DNA of 64,000 bases from an uncultured cyanobacterium. GTDB taxonomy: Bacteria > Cyanobacteriota > Cyanobacteriia > PCC-6307 > Cyanobiaceae. The DNA is taken from positions 40,210-104,209 of the forward strand of contig CAIZQU010000109.1 in NCBI GenBank assembly GCA_903935205.1, written 5' to 3'. How positions within the stretch are numbered: the first letter of the stretch is position 1; each line of letters starts with the position of its first letter. The notes below the pieces were generated by a model. It was not told the DNA's origin and did no database searches. It worked only from the letters and a program-made list of their open reading frames with translations. The position numbers and the translations under genes were made by a program. This document shows positions 10,347 through 18,821 of the stretch, in pieces.

Positions 10347-10886
10347 TCAGGCCTGCAGGTCCTTGGCCATGGCCTTGAACGGGTTGATGTCACCCGGCTT
10401 GCCGCCCGGTTGGCTGGTGCCGGGCTGGGGGGCAGCGCCATCGCCGCTGGCCTTGCGGGCCGCCGCCGGAGCCGCAGCGGGGGCATTGACCGCCACCGCT
10501 GCACCCTTCTTGCGCAGGTCGAGCTCCGCCTGGGACATCGGTTTGGCGAAGGTTTTCTTGACCGGCTTGGGCACGCCGCCGGTGAGATTCACCGTCGTGT
10601 CGTCGTCGGTGCTTTCACCGGCCAGGCCAGGGGTGCTGGCTTCGAGGCGGGCCTCCATCGAGGCCACCTCCAGGACGAGTTCCTTCTCGCCCGGGCTGTC
10701 GGCATTGCCGGGGAAGGTGTGGCGGATGCGATTGGAGCGGCGCATGAAAGCCACGTTGCCGAGGCTGCTGGAAGCGTCGGAATCGAGGAAGAAGGCGGAC
10801 TCTTCCTGCTTCGGTTTTGAGACCGGTGCAGGCTGGTTGGTCTTCTCGGAAGCGCGGGAACCCAGGAGGCGATCGAACAGACCCAT
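10347..10886 (-). CDS. Conserved hypothetical protein (MGLFDRLLG family)
   Basis: A 179-residue protein starting MGLFDRLLGSRASE. It has a compact conserved-looking core (FFLDSDASSSLGNVAFMRRSNRIRHTFPG) and a low-complexity Ala/Pro/Gly-rich C-terminal half ending INPFKAMAKDLQA. The amphipathic N-terminus could be a membrane or partner anchor, but this is a guess. The ORF start at 10910 would add 8 residues; MGLFDRL is the more typical beginning. It lies 27 nt after the PHP gene on the same strand, so it is probably the last gene of the photolyase-hemJ-PHP run. Function unknown. Confidence 0.8.
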   Translation of the reverse strand: MGLFDRLLGSRASEKTNQPAPVSKPKQEESAFFLDSDASSSLGNVAFMRRSNRIRHTFPGNADSPGEKELVLEVASMEARLEASTPGLAGESTDDDTTVNLTGGVPKPVKKTFAKPMSQAELDLRKKGAAVAVNAPAAAPAAARKASGDGAAPQPGTSQPGGKPGDINPFKAMAKDLQA

Positions 10887-10913
10887 CGGCTGCAGGAAAT
10901 CTGTCAGCAAACC

Positions 10914-11579
10914 CTAGCGGCCATGGAGGGCCAGACCGTGGGTGTCGGTGCCGCAACTCAGCAAAAGGCCACGATTAATCAGGTCCGCCGCGATCGCCTC
11001 ACAGACCAGCGGCGTCGCCCGCCAGGTGGGCCCCATCGTGTAGTCGTAGAAGGCCTCGGCGCCATCGAGGCCCGCCTCCGCCGCCGCGGCGATCAGGCGG
11101 GGATGGGGCAGGCGATAGCGGGCCGGGTGGGCCAGCAGGGCCAGGCCCCCGGCCCCCCGGATCGCCTTCAGCACCGCGTCGACCCGCAGGGCCGGTCCCA
11201 CGGCCGAATCCCCCTGGAGGTAGGGCTCCAGGGGGCCGGGGTCAGGGTTGATGCCGAGGCCCAGCACATGGACCAGGCATCCCTCCAGCAGGCAGCTGAT
11301 CTCCACCCCGCGCCAGAGGGTCGGCACCGCCGCGCCGCTCCGGCGGTGTCGCTCCAGGGCCGCTTCGATCCGGTCGTGGGCGGCGAGGGTGTGATGGTCG
11401 GTGATCGCCAGGTGCTCCAGGCCGATCGTGACGGCCTGCTGGGCCAGCCGTTCCGGCGCCAGGCTTCCGTCGCTGCAGGTGGAATGGCAGTGGAAGTTGA
11501 ACCGTCCCGGGCAGCTCTCCGGCCCCACCTGGCGCAACACCGCCGCCAGGGGGTGCTCCCTGGCCTCAACCCGCAGCAT
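10914..11579 (-). CDS. PHP-domain phosphoesterase
   Basis: A 221-residue PHP hydrolase with the full set of metal-binding motifs: HCHSTCSDG near residue 30, LAITDHHTL, the LLAHPARY histidine, and a closing SCGTDTHG. These are typical of the TrpH/YciV group that hydrolyses phosphate esters such as 3',5'-nucleotide phosphates or short RNA ends. The exact substrate cannot be read from sequence. The ATG at 11579 overlaps the end of hemJ by 14 nt, indicating co-transcription. The upstream ORF extension to 11651 is the antisense-like tail of hemJ and is not used. Confidence 0.88.
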   Translation of the reverse strand: MLRVEAREHPLAAVLRQVGPESCPGRFNFHCHSTCSDGSLAPERLAQQAVTIGLEHLAITDHHTLAAHDRIEAALERHRRSGAAVPTLWRGVEISCLLEGCLVHVLGLGINPDPGPLEPYLQGDSAVGPALRVDAVLKAIRGAGGLALLAHPARYRLPHPRLIAAAAEAGLDGAEAFYDYTMGPTWRATPLVCEAIAADLINRGLLLSCGTDTHGLALHGR

Positions 11580-12189
11580 GGTCGCGCTCTCCGCCCTCGG
11601 CGGCGGCCGTGGCCGCCAGGCCTTCGGCTCGCAGCCGGCGCCAGCGGGCATAAAACTGAATCGAGGCCGCCATCGCCACCACCAGGGCCACCAGGAACCA
11701 GGTGGCGGCGCCGGTGGGGAACTGGTCCTTGAAAACCACCAGCATCACCACCACCACCAGGAACAAGGTGGGGAGTTCGTTGAGGGCCCGCAGCTGCCGG
11801 CCGCTCCAGAGGCAGCGACCGTCCTGGAGCCGACCCATCAACCGATAGCAGAAAGCGTGATAGGCCAGGAGCGCCAGCACCACGGCCAGTTTGGCGTGCA
11901 TCCAACCCTGTTGCAGCCAGGCGGGATTGACCGAGAGCAGGCCGGCGGCCATGGCCACCGCCACCACCATGCCGGGTGTGGTGATGATGTTGGCCAGACG
12001 CCGTTCCATCACGGCATATTGCTCTTCGAAGGCAGCCCGCAGCGGCGGCTCCAGCTCGGCGGCCTCGCGGTGGTAGATGAACAGCCGCACCAGGTAGAAG
12101 AGCCCGGCGAACCAGACCACCACCCCGACGATGTGGAGGGTCTTGAACCAGAGATAGGCCTCCGGGGGCCAGGTCAGGGCCAGGGTCAT
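11566..12189 (-). CDS. hemJ: Protoporphyrinogen IX oxidase, HemJ type
   Basis: A 207-residue integral membrane protein with four predicted helices, the size and layout of HemJ. This enzyme oxidises protoporphyrinogen IX to protoporphyrin IX for heme and chlorophyll in most cyanobacteria. The conserved histidine in the first helix (FKTLHIVGVVVWFAGLFY) and the WMHAKLAVVL segment with the conserved lysine are present. The C-terminus is extended with an Ala-rich, basic tail. The start is 19 nt after the photolyase stop and the end overlaps the PHP gene, so it belongs to a minus-strand operon. Confidence 0.93.
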   Translation of the reverse strand: MTLALTWPPEAYLWFKTLHIVGVVVWFAGLFYLVRLFIYHREAAELEPPLRAAFEEQYAVMERRLANIITTPGMVVAVAMAAGLLSVNPAWLQQGWMHAKLAVVLALLAYHAFCYRLMGRLQDGRCLWSGRQLRALNELPTLFLVVVVMLVVFKDQFPTGAATWFLVALVVAMAASIQFYARWRRLRAEGLAATAAAEGGERDHAAG

Positions 12190-12208
12190 CAGGCGGATGC
12201 TTGCTCGC

Positions 12209-14050
12209 TCAGGCTAGGGGGTTGGCTTCGCTTTTCTCGGCGGCAGCGGTGATCGGTTCAGCCAGGTGGGCGGCGGCGCTGGCCCGGATGGCGGCGAGCT
12301 CCGCCGGCTCCAGCCGGTCGAGCTGCTTGATCACCAGCGCCATGCGGGGGTTGGTGCGGAGCAGGTCGCGATGGCGGGCGAGGAAATCCCAGTAGAGGCT
12401 GTTGTAAGGGCAGGCGCGCGGTCCCTGACGCTGCTTGACGTCGTATCGACAGCCCTTGCAGTAGGTGCTCATGCGGTTGATGTAGTTGCCGCTGGCGGCA
12501 TAGGGCTTGCTGGCGAGCACGCCTCCATCGGCGAAGAGGCCCATGCCGATCACGTTGGTCTGCATCACCCAGTCGTGGCCATCGATGAACTGGCGCTGGA
12601 ACCACTGCGTCAGGGCCTGGGGATCGAGCCCGGCGATCAGGCCGTAGTTGGCCAGCACCATCAGCCGCTGGATGTGGTGGGCATAGCCGTTGGCGCGCAG
12701 CTCCGCCAGCACCGTGTCCATGCAGGCCATGCCGCTGCGACCCAGGTCCTGCAACCAGGGGGGAAGGGGTCGCTGGGCGGCGAAGTGGTTGCTGGCCGGG
12801 TAGGTGGGGCCGAGCCAGTGGTAGAGGCCGAAGGTGTATTCCCGCCAGCCGAGGATCTGGCGAATCACCCCCTCCAGGCTGGCCAGGGGGATGGCCGCGG
12901 GTTCACCGTTCGGCGGCTTGGCCGGTGCCGCGGTGCCGCCCTGCGGTTCGTCGCCCTGCGGCCCGTCGCCCTGCGGCCCGTCGTCGCCCTGCGGTTCGTC
13001 GCCGCCCTGCGGTTCGGCGCTGGGCGACGGGCCGCTCCAGGACTGGCGGCCAGCCTGCTCCAGGCGGCGGATCACGGCGAGCGGTTCGAGCAGGCCGAGG
13101 TTGATGTAGGGGGAGAGCAGCGAATGCCAGAGGGTGGGCTGGCCGCTGACCATCGCGTCCTGGTAGGGGCCGAAGCCGTGCAGGCGGGTGGCGATGAAGT
13201 GCTCCAGCACCTGGCCGGCCTGCTGGCGGGTCACCGCCCAGCCGAACGGTTCCAGTGCACCGGGCAGGGGTTCCAGGCCGGCGGCGGCCCGCTGGGCTCC
13301 GATCGCCTCCACCCGTTCGATCACGGCGCGGGTGATCCGATCGGGCTCGAACCACAGCGGTGGCGGTCCCTTCAGTCCCCGGACGGGGGGGCGGCGGTTG
13401 TCGTGGTCGTAGTTCCACTGGCCGCCGAGGGGGGTGGCGGCGCTGCCGCTGCCCTCCATCAGCACCCCGAAGCGGCGCCGTCCCTCCCGGTAGAAGTGCT
13501 CCATCCGCAGCTGGCGGCGGCCCCGGGCCCAGTCGGCGAAGGCTGCTGGGCTCCAGAGGAAGGCGTTGGAGGGGTGCCAGATCAGGGCCGGAGCGGGGCT
13601 CGGCGGGGCGGTGGGGCCAGGGGAGGGATCCGGTCGCGGGGATCGCCCCGGGGGCGGTGCTGCGGCCGGGGGCTCCGCCTGCGGCCAACGGGCGAGGCAG
13701 CGTTCGATCGCCTGGCGCACCGGCCGATCGGCGGGCTCCATCGCGTGGAGTTCCTCGATTCGATGCTCGCCGCACCATTGCTGCAGAGCCACGGCGAAGC
13801 TGTCGGTGGGGCGATGGTCCACGGTCCAGCCGGCTTCGGCCAGCTCCAGGGCGACATGGCGCTGGGCGCTCCAGAGCAACACCAGCCGCTGGCGGTGCAG
13901 GGCCAGCCGTTCGAGGGCGCCGCTGCTTTCGACCAGCAACAGCCTGCAGCGGCGTCGGGCCTCCGCCGCCCCGAAGCGCGCCTCCATCGCCACCAGGGCC
14001 GCCTGGCGGAGGGAGAGCTGATCGGGAAGAACGAGGATGCCGAGGGTCAT
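12209..14050 (-). CDS. Fe-S cluster photolyase/cryptochrome (PhrB-like)
   Basis: A 613-residue member of the bacterial Fe-S photolyase/cryptochrome group (COG3046), whose studied members repair (6-4) photoproducts in DNA using FAD and light. It begins MTLGILVLPDQLS, as in the family. Four cysteines (GMACMDT, then YCKGC, then RACPYN) are spaced 88, 3 and 13 residues apart, the spacing I recall for the 4Fe-4S ligands of Agrobacterium PhrB. It is about 100 residues longer than that protein because of two low-complexity inserts, one made of PQGD-type repeats. The ATG at 14050 is preferred over 14176, whose extra sequence is Arg/Pro-rich. It leads the operon with hemJ. Confidence 0.9.
   Translation of the reverse strand: MTLGILVLPDQLSLRQAALVAMEARFGAAEARRRCRLLLVESSGALERLALHRQRLVLLWSAQRHVALELAEAGWTVDHRPTDSFAVALQQWCGEHRIEELHAMEPADRPVRQAIERCLARWPQAEPPAAAPPPGRSPRPDPSPGPTAPPSPAPALIWHPSNAFLWSPAAFADWARGRRQLRMEHFYREGRRRFGVLMEGSGSAATPLGGQWNYDHDNRRPPVRGLKGPPPLWFEPDRITRAVIERVEAIGAQRAAAGLEPLPGALEPFGWAVTRQQAGQVLEHFIATRLHGFGPYQDAMVSGQPTLWHSLLSPYINLGLLEPLAVIRRLEQAGRQSWSGPSPSAEPQGGDEPQGDDGPQGDGPQGDEPQGGTAAPAKPPNGEPAAIPLASLEGVIRQILGWREYTFGLYHWLGPTYPASNHFAAQRPLPPWLQDLGRSGMACMDTVLAELRANGYAHHIQRLMVLANYGLIAGLDPQALTQWFQRQFIDGHDWVMQTNVIGMGLFADGGVLASKPYAASGNYINRMSTYCKGCRYDVKQRQGPRACPYNSLYWDFLARHRDLLRTNPRMALVIKQLDRLEPAELAAIRASAAAHLAEPITAAAEKSEANPLA
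12938..13018. repeat. In-frame 15/18-bp tandem repeat inside the photolyase gene
   Basis: Five units beginning GCCCTGCGG (15, 15, 18, 18 and 15 bp) run head to tail. On the minus strand they encode an acidic PQG(D/G)-type repeat at about residues 345-371. All unit lengths are multiples of three, so the frame is kept. The insert is likely a solvent-exposed loop. Confidence 0.85.
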
Positions 14051-14155
14051 GGGAGGGTCCGTGCTGGCGCGGGCCAGGGCCGGCGGCGAGGGGGCATCAT
14101 CGGCGCAGGGTCGGCGCCGGCTGCGGGTCGGCGATCGCCGCCTTCGGCATCCTCC

Positions 14156-14833
14156 ATGGTCCCCGTCGCTCCCCATTCCGATCGCTGGTCTCCCCGGTTG
14201 GGGCTAGGCCAGGCACTGGCGGGGCTGGCCCTGGCCGTGGCGATGGTTCACGGTGCTGCGATCACGGCATCGGCAGCCCCCGCGATTCCGGCGCCCGGCG
14301 GCGAAGCGCCCTGGGCCGGGGCGATCGGGCCGAACTCCAGAGCTGTGGAGGGTCCAGCGCTGGGCGCCGGCCCGGTCAAGGCGGTGGAGATGGTCGATCT
14401 GGCGCGCTATGCCGGTCTCTGGCATGAGCTGGCCCGGATCCCCAACCGCTTCCAGCGGCAGTGCGCCCGCGAGAGCCTGGCGGTCTATGGGCTCCAGAGC
14501 GACGGTCGGCTGCGGGTGCTCAACCAGTGCCGCCGCTCCCGGGGTCGGGTCGATCAGGCCAGGGGTGTGGCGCGGGTGGTGGATCCAGGGGCGAACGCCC
14601 GGCTGCGGGTGAGCCTGGTCGATCTGCTGGGCTGGCGGCCCTTCTGGGGTGATTACTGGATCATCGGCCTCGATCCCGACTACCGCTGGGCGATTGTGGG
14701 CAGCCCGGACCGCCGCTACGGCTGGATCCTGGCCCGCAGCAGGAGCCTGGATCGAGCCAGCTGGCGGGCGATCGCCGGGATTCTGGTGGCTCAGGGCTAC
14801 CGACCCTCAGCCTTCCAGCCCAGTGCTCCCTGA
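14156..14833 (+). CDS. Bacterial lipocalin (Blc-like)
   Basis: A 225-residue lipocalin. A hydrophobic N-terminal segment (LALAVAMVHGAAITASA) looks like a signal peptide, so the protein should be exported. The lipocalin signature follows at YAGLWHELARIPNRFQRQC (GxW), and later GDYWIIGLDPDYRWAIVGSP and GWILARS match the Blc group that binds lipids or fatty acids in the cell envelope. No clear lipobox is visible. The ATG at 14156 gives the signal peptide; the very long ORF upstream is the antisense shadow of the photolyase. It is divergent from the photolyase and convergent with the DUF1830 gene. Confidence 0.88.
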   Translation: MVPVAPHSDRWSPRLGLGQALAGLALAVAMVHGAAITASAAPAIPAPGGEAPWAGAIGPNSRAVEGPALGAGPVKAVEMVDLARYAGLWHELARIPNRFQRQCARESLAVYGLQSDGRLRVLNQCRRSRGRVDQARGVARVVDPGANARLRVSLVDLLGWRPFWGDYWIIGLDPDYRWAIVGSPDRRYGWILARSRSLDRASWRAIAGILVAQGYRPSAFQPSAP

Positions 14834-14846
14834 ACGCCGGTGCCGA

Positions 14847-15089
14847 TCAGGGAGCGGCCGGGGTGGGGCTGGCTTCGAGTTCGAGCATCAGGGCCTGGGC
14901 GTCGATCGATTCGAGCTGTTCAGCGCCGGCAAGACCATGGGTCCAGATGTCGACGCGACTTTCGAGCGGGCATTCGAACAGCCAGTTCTCGAAGGGGAAA
15001 ATCACCTTCTCATGGAAGAACGCCTGGGGCCCGATACAGCGCAGGATCACCATCTGGCTGCTGCTATTGCGATAAAGACAGGTTCCCAC
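14847..15089 (-). CDS. DUF1830 family protein
   Basis: An 80-residue protein matching DUF1830, a family found almost only in cyanobacteria. It has an N-terminal CLYRNSSSQMVILRC, then FFHEKVIFPFENWLFECPLESRVDIW, then a short C-terminal tail. The function of the family is unknown. It ends 13 nt from the lipocalin stop in convergent orientation. Confidence 0.85.
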   Translation of the reverse strand: MGTCLYRNSSSQMVILRCIGPQAFFHEKVIFPFENWLFECPLESRVDIWTHGLAGAEQLESIDAQALMLELEASPTPAAP

Positions 15090-15317
15090 GTCGGCCCCGG
15101 CTGAGCGTTGTGGCTACCTTGGCGAAGCGGGCCGCTGGGTTCCGTGACGGATCTAACCGGATTGGGGATTGTCCCCGGATCGGCAGCACCCTGCAGCGCT
15201 CCGCTGCCAGCCGCGCCGCCCCCCAGCCCGGAGGAGGGGCCGCAGCGGCGCCAGGCACGCTCCTCCAGGCCCGCTCCTCCAGCCCCGCCCCAGCCCGCGG
15301 CCTGGAAGCCCCAGCCC

Positions 15318-15596
15318 TCAGCCCTCGCCCGCCAGGCGGCAGGCCCGGCGGGCCACGGCGCCGGCATAGCCCCGCTCCACCAGCCCCTGGCTGGGGCTGA
15401 GGGCACCGCTGCGGCAGTCGACCACCAGCCGCTCCCGGTGGCCCTGCTGATCGCTCAGGCGCAGGCGGAGCTGCCAGTGGTACTGGGCGCTGCGGGTGAA
15501 CTCATCGCCGCAGACGGGGCCGACACAGAGCCCCGGGGCGGCCGCCAGCGCCGTGGGCCAGACGGTGAGCAGGGCCACCAGGGCCAGCAGGGTCAC
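15318..15596 (-). CDS. Small secreted conserved hypothetical protein
   Basis: A 92-residue protein if a GTG at 15596 is the start. That start gives a compact signal peptide (MTLLALVALLTVWPTALAAA) followed by a small mature domain with LCVGPVCGDEF, HWQLRLRLSDQQGHRERLVVDCRSG and VARRACRL. Four cysteines could form two disulfides outside the membrane. No named family is recognised. The same frame is open to 15926, but that extension is Pro/Trp/Arg-rich and not protein-like. A different frame upstream (ATG 15756) looks more natural, which raises a possible frameshift (see findings). It follows uvrC on the same strand. Confidence 0.6.
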   Translation of the reverse strand: MTLLALVALLTVWPTALAAAPGLCVGPVCGDEFTRSAQYHWQLRLRLSDQQGHRERLVVDCRSGALSPSQGLVERGYAGAVARRACRLAGEG

Positions 15597-15765
15597 CAGC
15601 CCGATCCCGGCGCCAGCCTGGGGCGGCCTCCAGGGCCTCCTCCAGGTGCTCCACCAGGGGCTCCACCAGGCTCGCCCCGCCGACGGGAGCGGCGCCTGGG
15701 GGCGGGGGCAGGGCGGCAGGGATGGCAAGGAGGGGCACGACGGGATGGGGGGGCATCCTGGCGCC

Positions 15766-17769
15766 TCAGGCGGCCGTTCCGGGCAGGGCCTCCGGGGTGG
15801 GGTCGATCGTTCCCTCCCCCCCGTCGTCCTGCTGGGGATGGAAATACTCCCAGACCTGGCGGGCCAGGGCCGGTCCCATGCCCGGGGCGGCGGCGATCTG
15901 GTCGGGGGCGGCCAGCTGGATCGCATCGATCGACCGGAAATGGGCCAGCAGTTCCTTGACCCGCTTCGGACCCAGGCCGGGGATGTCGCTCAACCTGGAG
16001 CGCTTCATCCGTTCGCCGCGCTGCTGGCGGTGATAGCTGACCGCGAAGCGATGGGCCTCATCGCGCAGGCGGCGCAGCAGCTGAACGCCCAGCTGGTCGG
16101 CCTCGCTGTCCAGGGGCGTCTTGCCCCCCGGCACGAACACCTCCTCCCGCTGCTTGGCCAGGGAGCACACCACCAGATCCTCGTGGAGGTCGAGTTCGCG
16201 CAGGGCCTCCATCACGGCCGAGAGCTGGCCCTTGCCGCCGTCGATCATCACCACATCCGGCCAGTCGTTGAGACCGCCGGTATGGAGGGCCGTATCGGCG
16301 GCGCGGCGCAGGGCGAGAAGGTCGGCGCCCTCGGCCTTGGCCTGGGCCCAGCGGCGGAACCGGCGGCGCATGATCTCGGCCATGGCCATGAAGTCGTCGG
16401 AGTGTCCGGAGCGGATCGAGCTGCTCTGGATCCGGTAGCGGCGGTAGTGCTGCTTGGCCGGCAGCCCATCGATGAATACCACATGGGAGGCCACGGCGTC
16501 GCTGCCCTGGATGTGGCTGATGTCGAACCCCTCGATCCGGCGGGGTGGGGAGGGGAGCTCCAGCAGCTGGGCCAGGTCCTCCGTCGCCAGCAGCTGCTGT
16601 TCGGCGCCGCGCTGGGCCCGCTCCAGCTCGTAGGTGGCGTTGCGGACCACCAGTTCGATCAGCTCGGCCTTCTGCTGCCGCTGCGGCACCGCCAGCTGGA
16701 CGCGGCGGCCGCGGCGTTCCTCCAGCCATTCGCCGATCAGCTCCTGCTGGGGCAGGGGGTGCTGGAGCACCAGTTCCGGTGGGATCTCCACCGGTTCCAC
16801 CTGGCCGTAGTGCTCCTCGACGACCCGCTGGAGGATGCGGCCCGGATCGGTGGCGCTGCCGTCGGCGGCGAGGGCATCAGCGGTGTAGCCCAGCCGGCCG
16901 ACCAGCTTGCCGGCGCGCATCTGGAACAGCTGCACGGCGGCGACGCGGCCGTCGCTGGCGAGGGCGATCACATCGCGGCTGATCGTGCTGTCGCCCAGGC
17001 TCATCTTCTGGTCGGCGGTGAGGGCATCGAGGCCCTGCAGCTGGTCGCGCACCCGGGCTGCGGCCTCGAAATCGAGGCGCTCGGCATAGCGCTCCATCTG
17101 CTCCCGCAGCAGCTCGAGCAGCTCGTCATTGCGGCCTTGAAAGACCATCGCCACCTTGCGCAGGCTGCGGTGGTAATCCTCGGAGCTGATCTTCTCCTGG
17201 CAGACGCCGGGGCAGCGGCCGATGGCGTAGTTGAGACAGGTGCGATCGCGGTAGAGGGGCTGGGGTCGCTGGCGCAGCGGGAAGACCCGCTTGACCAGGG
17301 CCAGGGTGCGCCGCAGCAGACCGACATCGACGTAGGGGCCGTAGAAGCGGTCGAGGGGGGAGCGCAGCCGCCGGCGGCGGGTGATGAAGATGCGCGGGTA
17401 GGACTCACTCCAGGTGATGCAGAGGTAGGGATATTTCTTGTCGTCTTTCAGCAGCACATTGAAGTGGGGCTGGTGGTGCTTGATCAGGTTCGACTCCAGC
17501 GCCAGCGCTTCGGCTTCGCTGTCGGTCACGATGAACTCGATCTCGCACACCTGCCGCACCATCAGGGCGATGCGGGGGCTGTGGGCGTGGCCGGCGCCGC
17601 TCTGGAAATAGCTGCGCACCCGGTTGCGCAGCAGCTTGGCTTTGCCGATGTAGAGGATGCGGTCGTCGCCGTCGCGGAAGAGATAGCAGCCGGGTTCCGC
17701 CGGCAGCTCCTTCAACCGGGCCCGCAGCCGCGCCGGTTGCTGTTGCAACGCCACCGCGGCCGAGGCCAT
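15766..17769 (-). CDS. uvrC: Excinuclease ABC subunit C
   Basis: A 667-residue UvrC, the subunit that makes both incisions in nucleotide excision repair. The GIY-YIG domain starts near residue 20 ([30 protein letters not shown]). The UVR motif (about residue 210, [18 protein letters not shown]) contacts UvrB. The RNase-H-like C-terminal nuclease domain ([30 protein letters not shown]) and a helix-hairpin-helix ([17 protein letters not shown]) follow. The ATG overlaps the flavin reductase stop as TGATG, so the two are translationally coupled. Confidence 0.97.
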   Translation of the reverse strand: MASAAVALQQQPARLRARLKELPAEPGCYLFRDGDDRILYIGKAKLLRNRVRSYFQSGAGHAHSPRIALMVRQVCEIEFIVTDSEAEALALESNLIKHHQPHFNVLLKDDKKYPYLCITWSESYPRIFITRRRRLRSPLDRFYGPYVDVGLLRRTLALVKRVFPLRQRPQPLYRDRTCLNYAIGRCPGVCQEKISSEDYHRSLRKVAMVFQGRNDELLELLREQMERYAERLDFEAAARVRDQLQGLDALTADQKMSLGDSTISRDVIALASDGRVAAVQLFQMRAGKLVGRLGYTADALAADGSATDPGRILQRVVEEHYGQVEPVEIPPELVLQHPLPQQELIGEWLEERRGRRVQLAVPQRQQKAELIELVVRNATYELERAQRGAEQQLLATEDLAQLLELPSPPRRIEGFDISHIQGSDAVASHVVFIDGLPAKQHYRRYRIQSSSIRSGHSDDFMAMAEIMRRRFRRWAQAKAEGADLLALRRAADTALHTGGLNDWPDVVMIDGGKGQLSAVMEALRELDLHEDLVVCSLAKQREEVFVPGGKTPLDSEADQLGVQLLRRLRDEAHRFAVSYHRQQRGERMKRSRLSDIPGLGPKRVKELLAHFRSIDAIQLAAPDQIAAAPGMGPALARQVWEYFHPQQDDGGEGTIDPTPEALPGTAA

Positions 17770-18260
17770 CAGCCGCCGTACTGCCAGCCGGTGCCGGCCA
17801 GCTCCAGGGCATCGCCGTCGCGCAGCAGGGTGGCGGTTTTCACCTCAGCCACGAAGATCGTGTGGTCGCCGTGGGCGACGGTGCCGACCAGCTCGCATTC
17901 GACCCCGCCCAGGCCGTCTTCAAGGATCGGCAGGCCGAGGGGACCGAGCCGGAACGGTGCGGCATCGAAGCGGCCTCCCACCGCCGCCTGGGGTTTGAAG
18001 AACACCGCCGCCAGGTCCTTCTGATCGGCCTGCAGCACGTTGAGCGAGAAGCGGCCGGTGCGGCGGATCATGCCGTTGCTGGTCGAGTCGGCCCGAACCG
18101 CCACCACCACCAGGGGCGGCTCGAACGATCCCTGGGTCACCCAGCTGGCGGTGAAGCCGTTGACCACGTCGTCCTCGGCGACGCCGCAGATGAACAGGCC
18201 ATGGGGGATTTTGCGCAGCAGGGTCTTCTTGGCGGCGGCGTCGAGGCTCACGTCGGTCAT
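17769..18260 (-). CDS. Flavin reductase-like domain protein
   Basis: A 163-residue FMN-binding split-barrel protein of the flavin reductase family. Typical elements are [24 protein letters not shown], a [12 protein letters not shown] strand, [10 protein letters not shown] and a closing [10 protein letters not shown]. Such proteins reduce flavin with NAD(P)H or act as the C-terminal module of cyanobacterial flavodiiron proteins. Here the domain stands alone. The ATG at 18260 is chosen because [12 protein letters not shown] starts the recognisable domain; the ORF could begin at 18314. It is coupled to uvrC (TGATG) and divergent from coaD. Confidence 0.85.
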   Translation of the reverse strand: MTDVSLDAAAKKTLLRKIPHGLFICGVAEDDVVNGFTASWVTQGSFEPPLVVVAVRADSTSNGMIRRTGRFSLNVLQADQKDLAAVFFKPQAAVGGRFDAAPFRLGPLGLPILEDGLGGVECELVGTVAHGDHTIFVAEVKTATLLRDGDALELAGTGWQYGG

Positions 18261-18328
18261 GGCGATCCGGTCCGATCCCAGGAGGGTCTGGGGAGACTCT
18301 AGGAAGAAGCCCAACGACCGCTTGAGCC

Positions 18329-18820
18329 ATGCGCGCCCTGTACCCCGGCAGCTTCGATCCCCTCACCCTGGGCCATCTGGATCTGATCGAGCGGGGGGTG
18401 CGGCTGTTCGATGGACTGGTGGTGGCGGTGCTGGAGAACCCGGCGAAGCGCCCCTGCTTCAGCCTGGAGCAGCGGCTGGACCAGATCCGCGAGGCCACGG
18501 CTCACCTGGCCGGCATCGAGGTGGCCAGTTTCGATGGGCTGACGGTGGAGATGGCGCGGCGTTGCGGGGCGGGGGTGATCCTGCGGGGGTTGCGGGCCCT
18601 GAGCGACTTCGAGTACGAGCTGCAGATCGCCCACACCAACCACAGCCTGGCGCCGGATCTGGAGACCCTGTTCATGGCGACCGCCACCCACCACAGCTTC
18701 CTGAGCAGTTCGGTGGTGCGCGAGGTGGCCCGCTTCGGCGGCGACGTGCGCCACATGGTGCCGGCCGGAGTGGCGCAGGACCTCGGGAGGCTCTTTAATC
18801 GGCCAACCCTTCCTGGATGA
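18329..18820 (+). CDS. coaD: Phosphopantetheine adenylyltransferase
   Basis: A 163-residue PPAT, which joins phosphopantetheine to AMP in the fourth step of coenzyme A synthesis. The nucleotidyltransferase motif [19 protein letters not shown] is at the N-terminus, [14 protein letters not shown] in the middle, and SSSVVREVA near the end. Length and motifs are standard. It is directly followed by the coiled-coil gene (1 nt between stop and start). Confidence 0.97.
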   Translation: MRALYPGSFDPLTLGHLDLIERGVRLFDGLVVAVLENPAKRPCFSLEQRLDQIREATAHLAGIEVASFDGLTVEMARRCGAGVILRGLRALSDFEYELQIAHTNHSLAPDLETLFMATATHHSFLSSSVVREVARFGGDVRHMVPAGVAQDLGRLFNRPTLPG

Positions 18821-18821
18821 C

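Noticed and set aside
12266-14155. N-terminal 630 residues of the 855-aa plus-strand ORF ending in the lipocalin
   Set aside because: This part is antisense to the photolyase gene; the real lipocalin begins with a signal peptide at 14156.
15496-18024. 842-aa plus-strand ORF opposite uvrC
   Set aside because: Mirror of uvrC and flavin reductase; no domain, and it contradicts the clear UvrC motifs on the minus strand.
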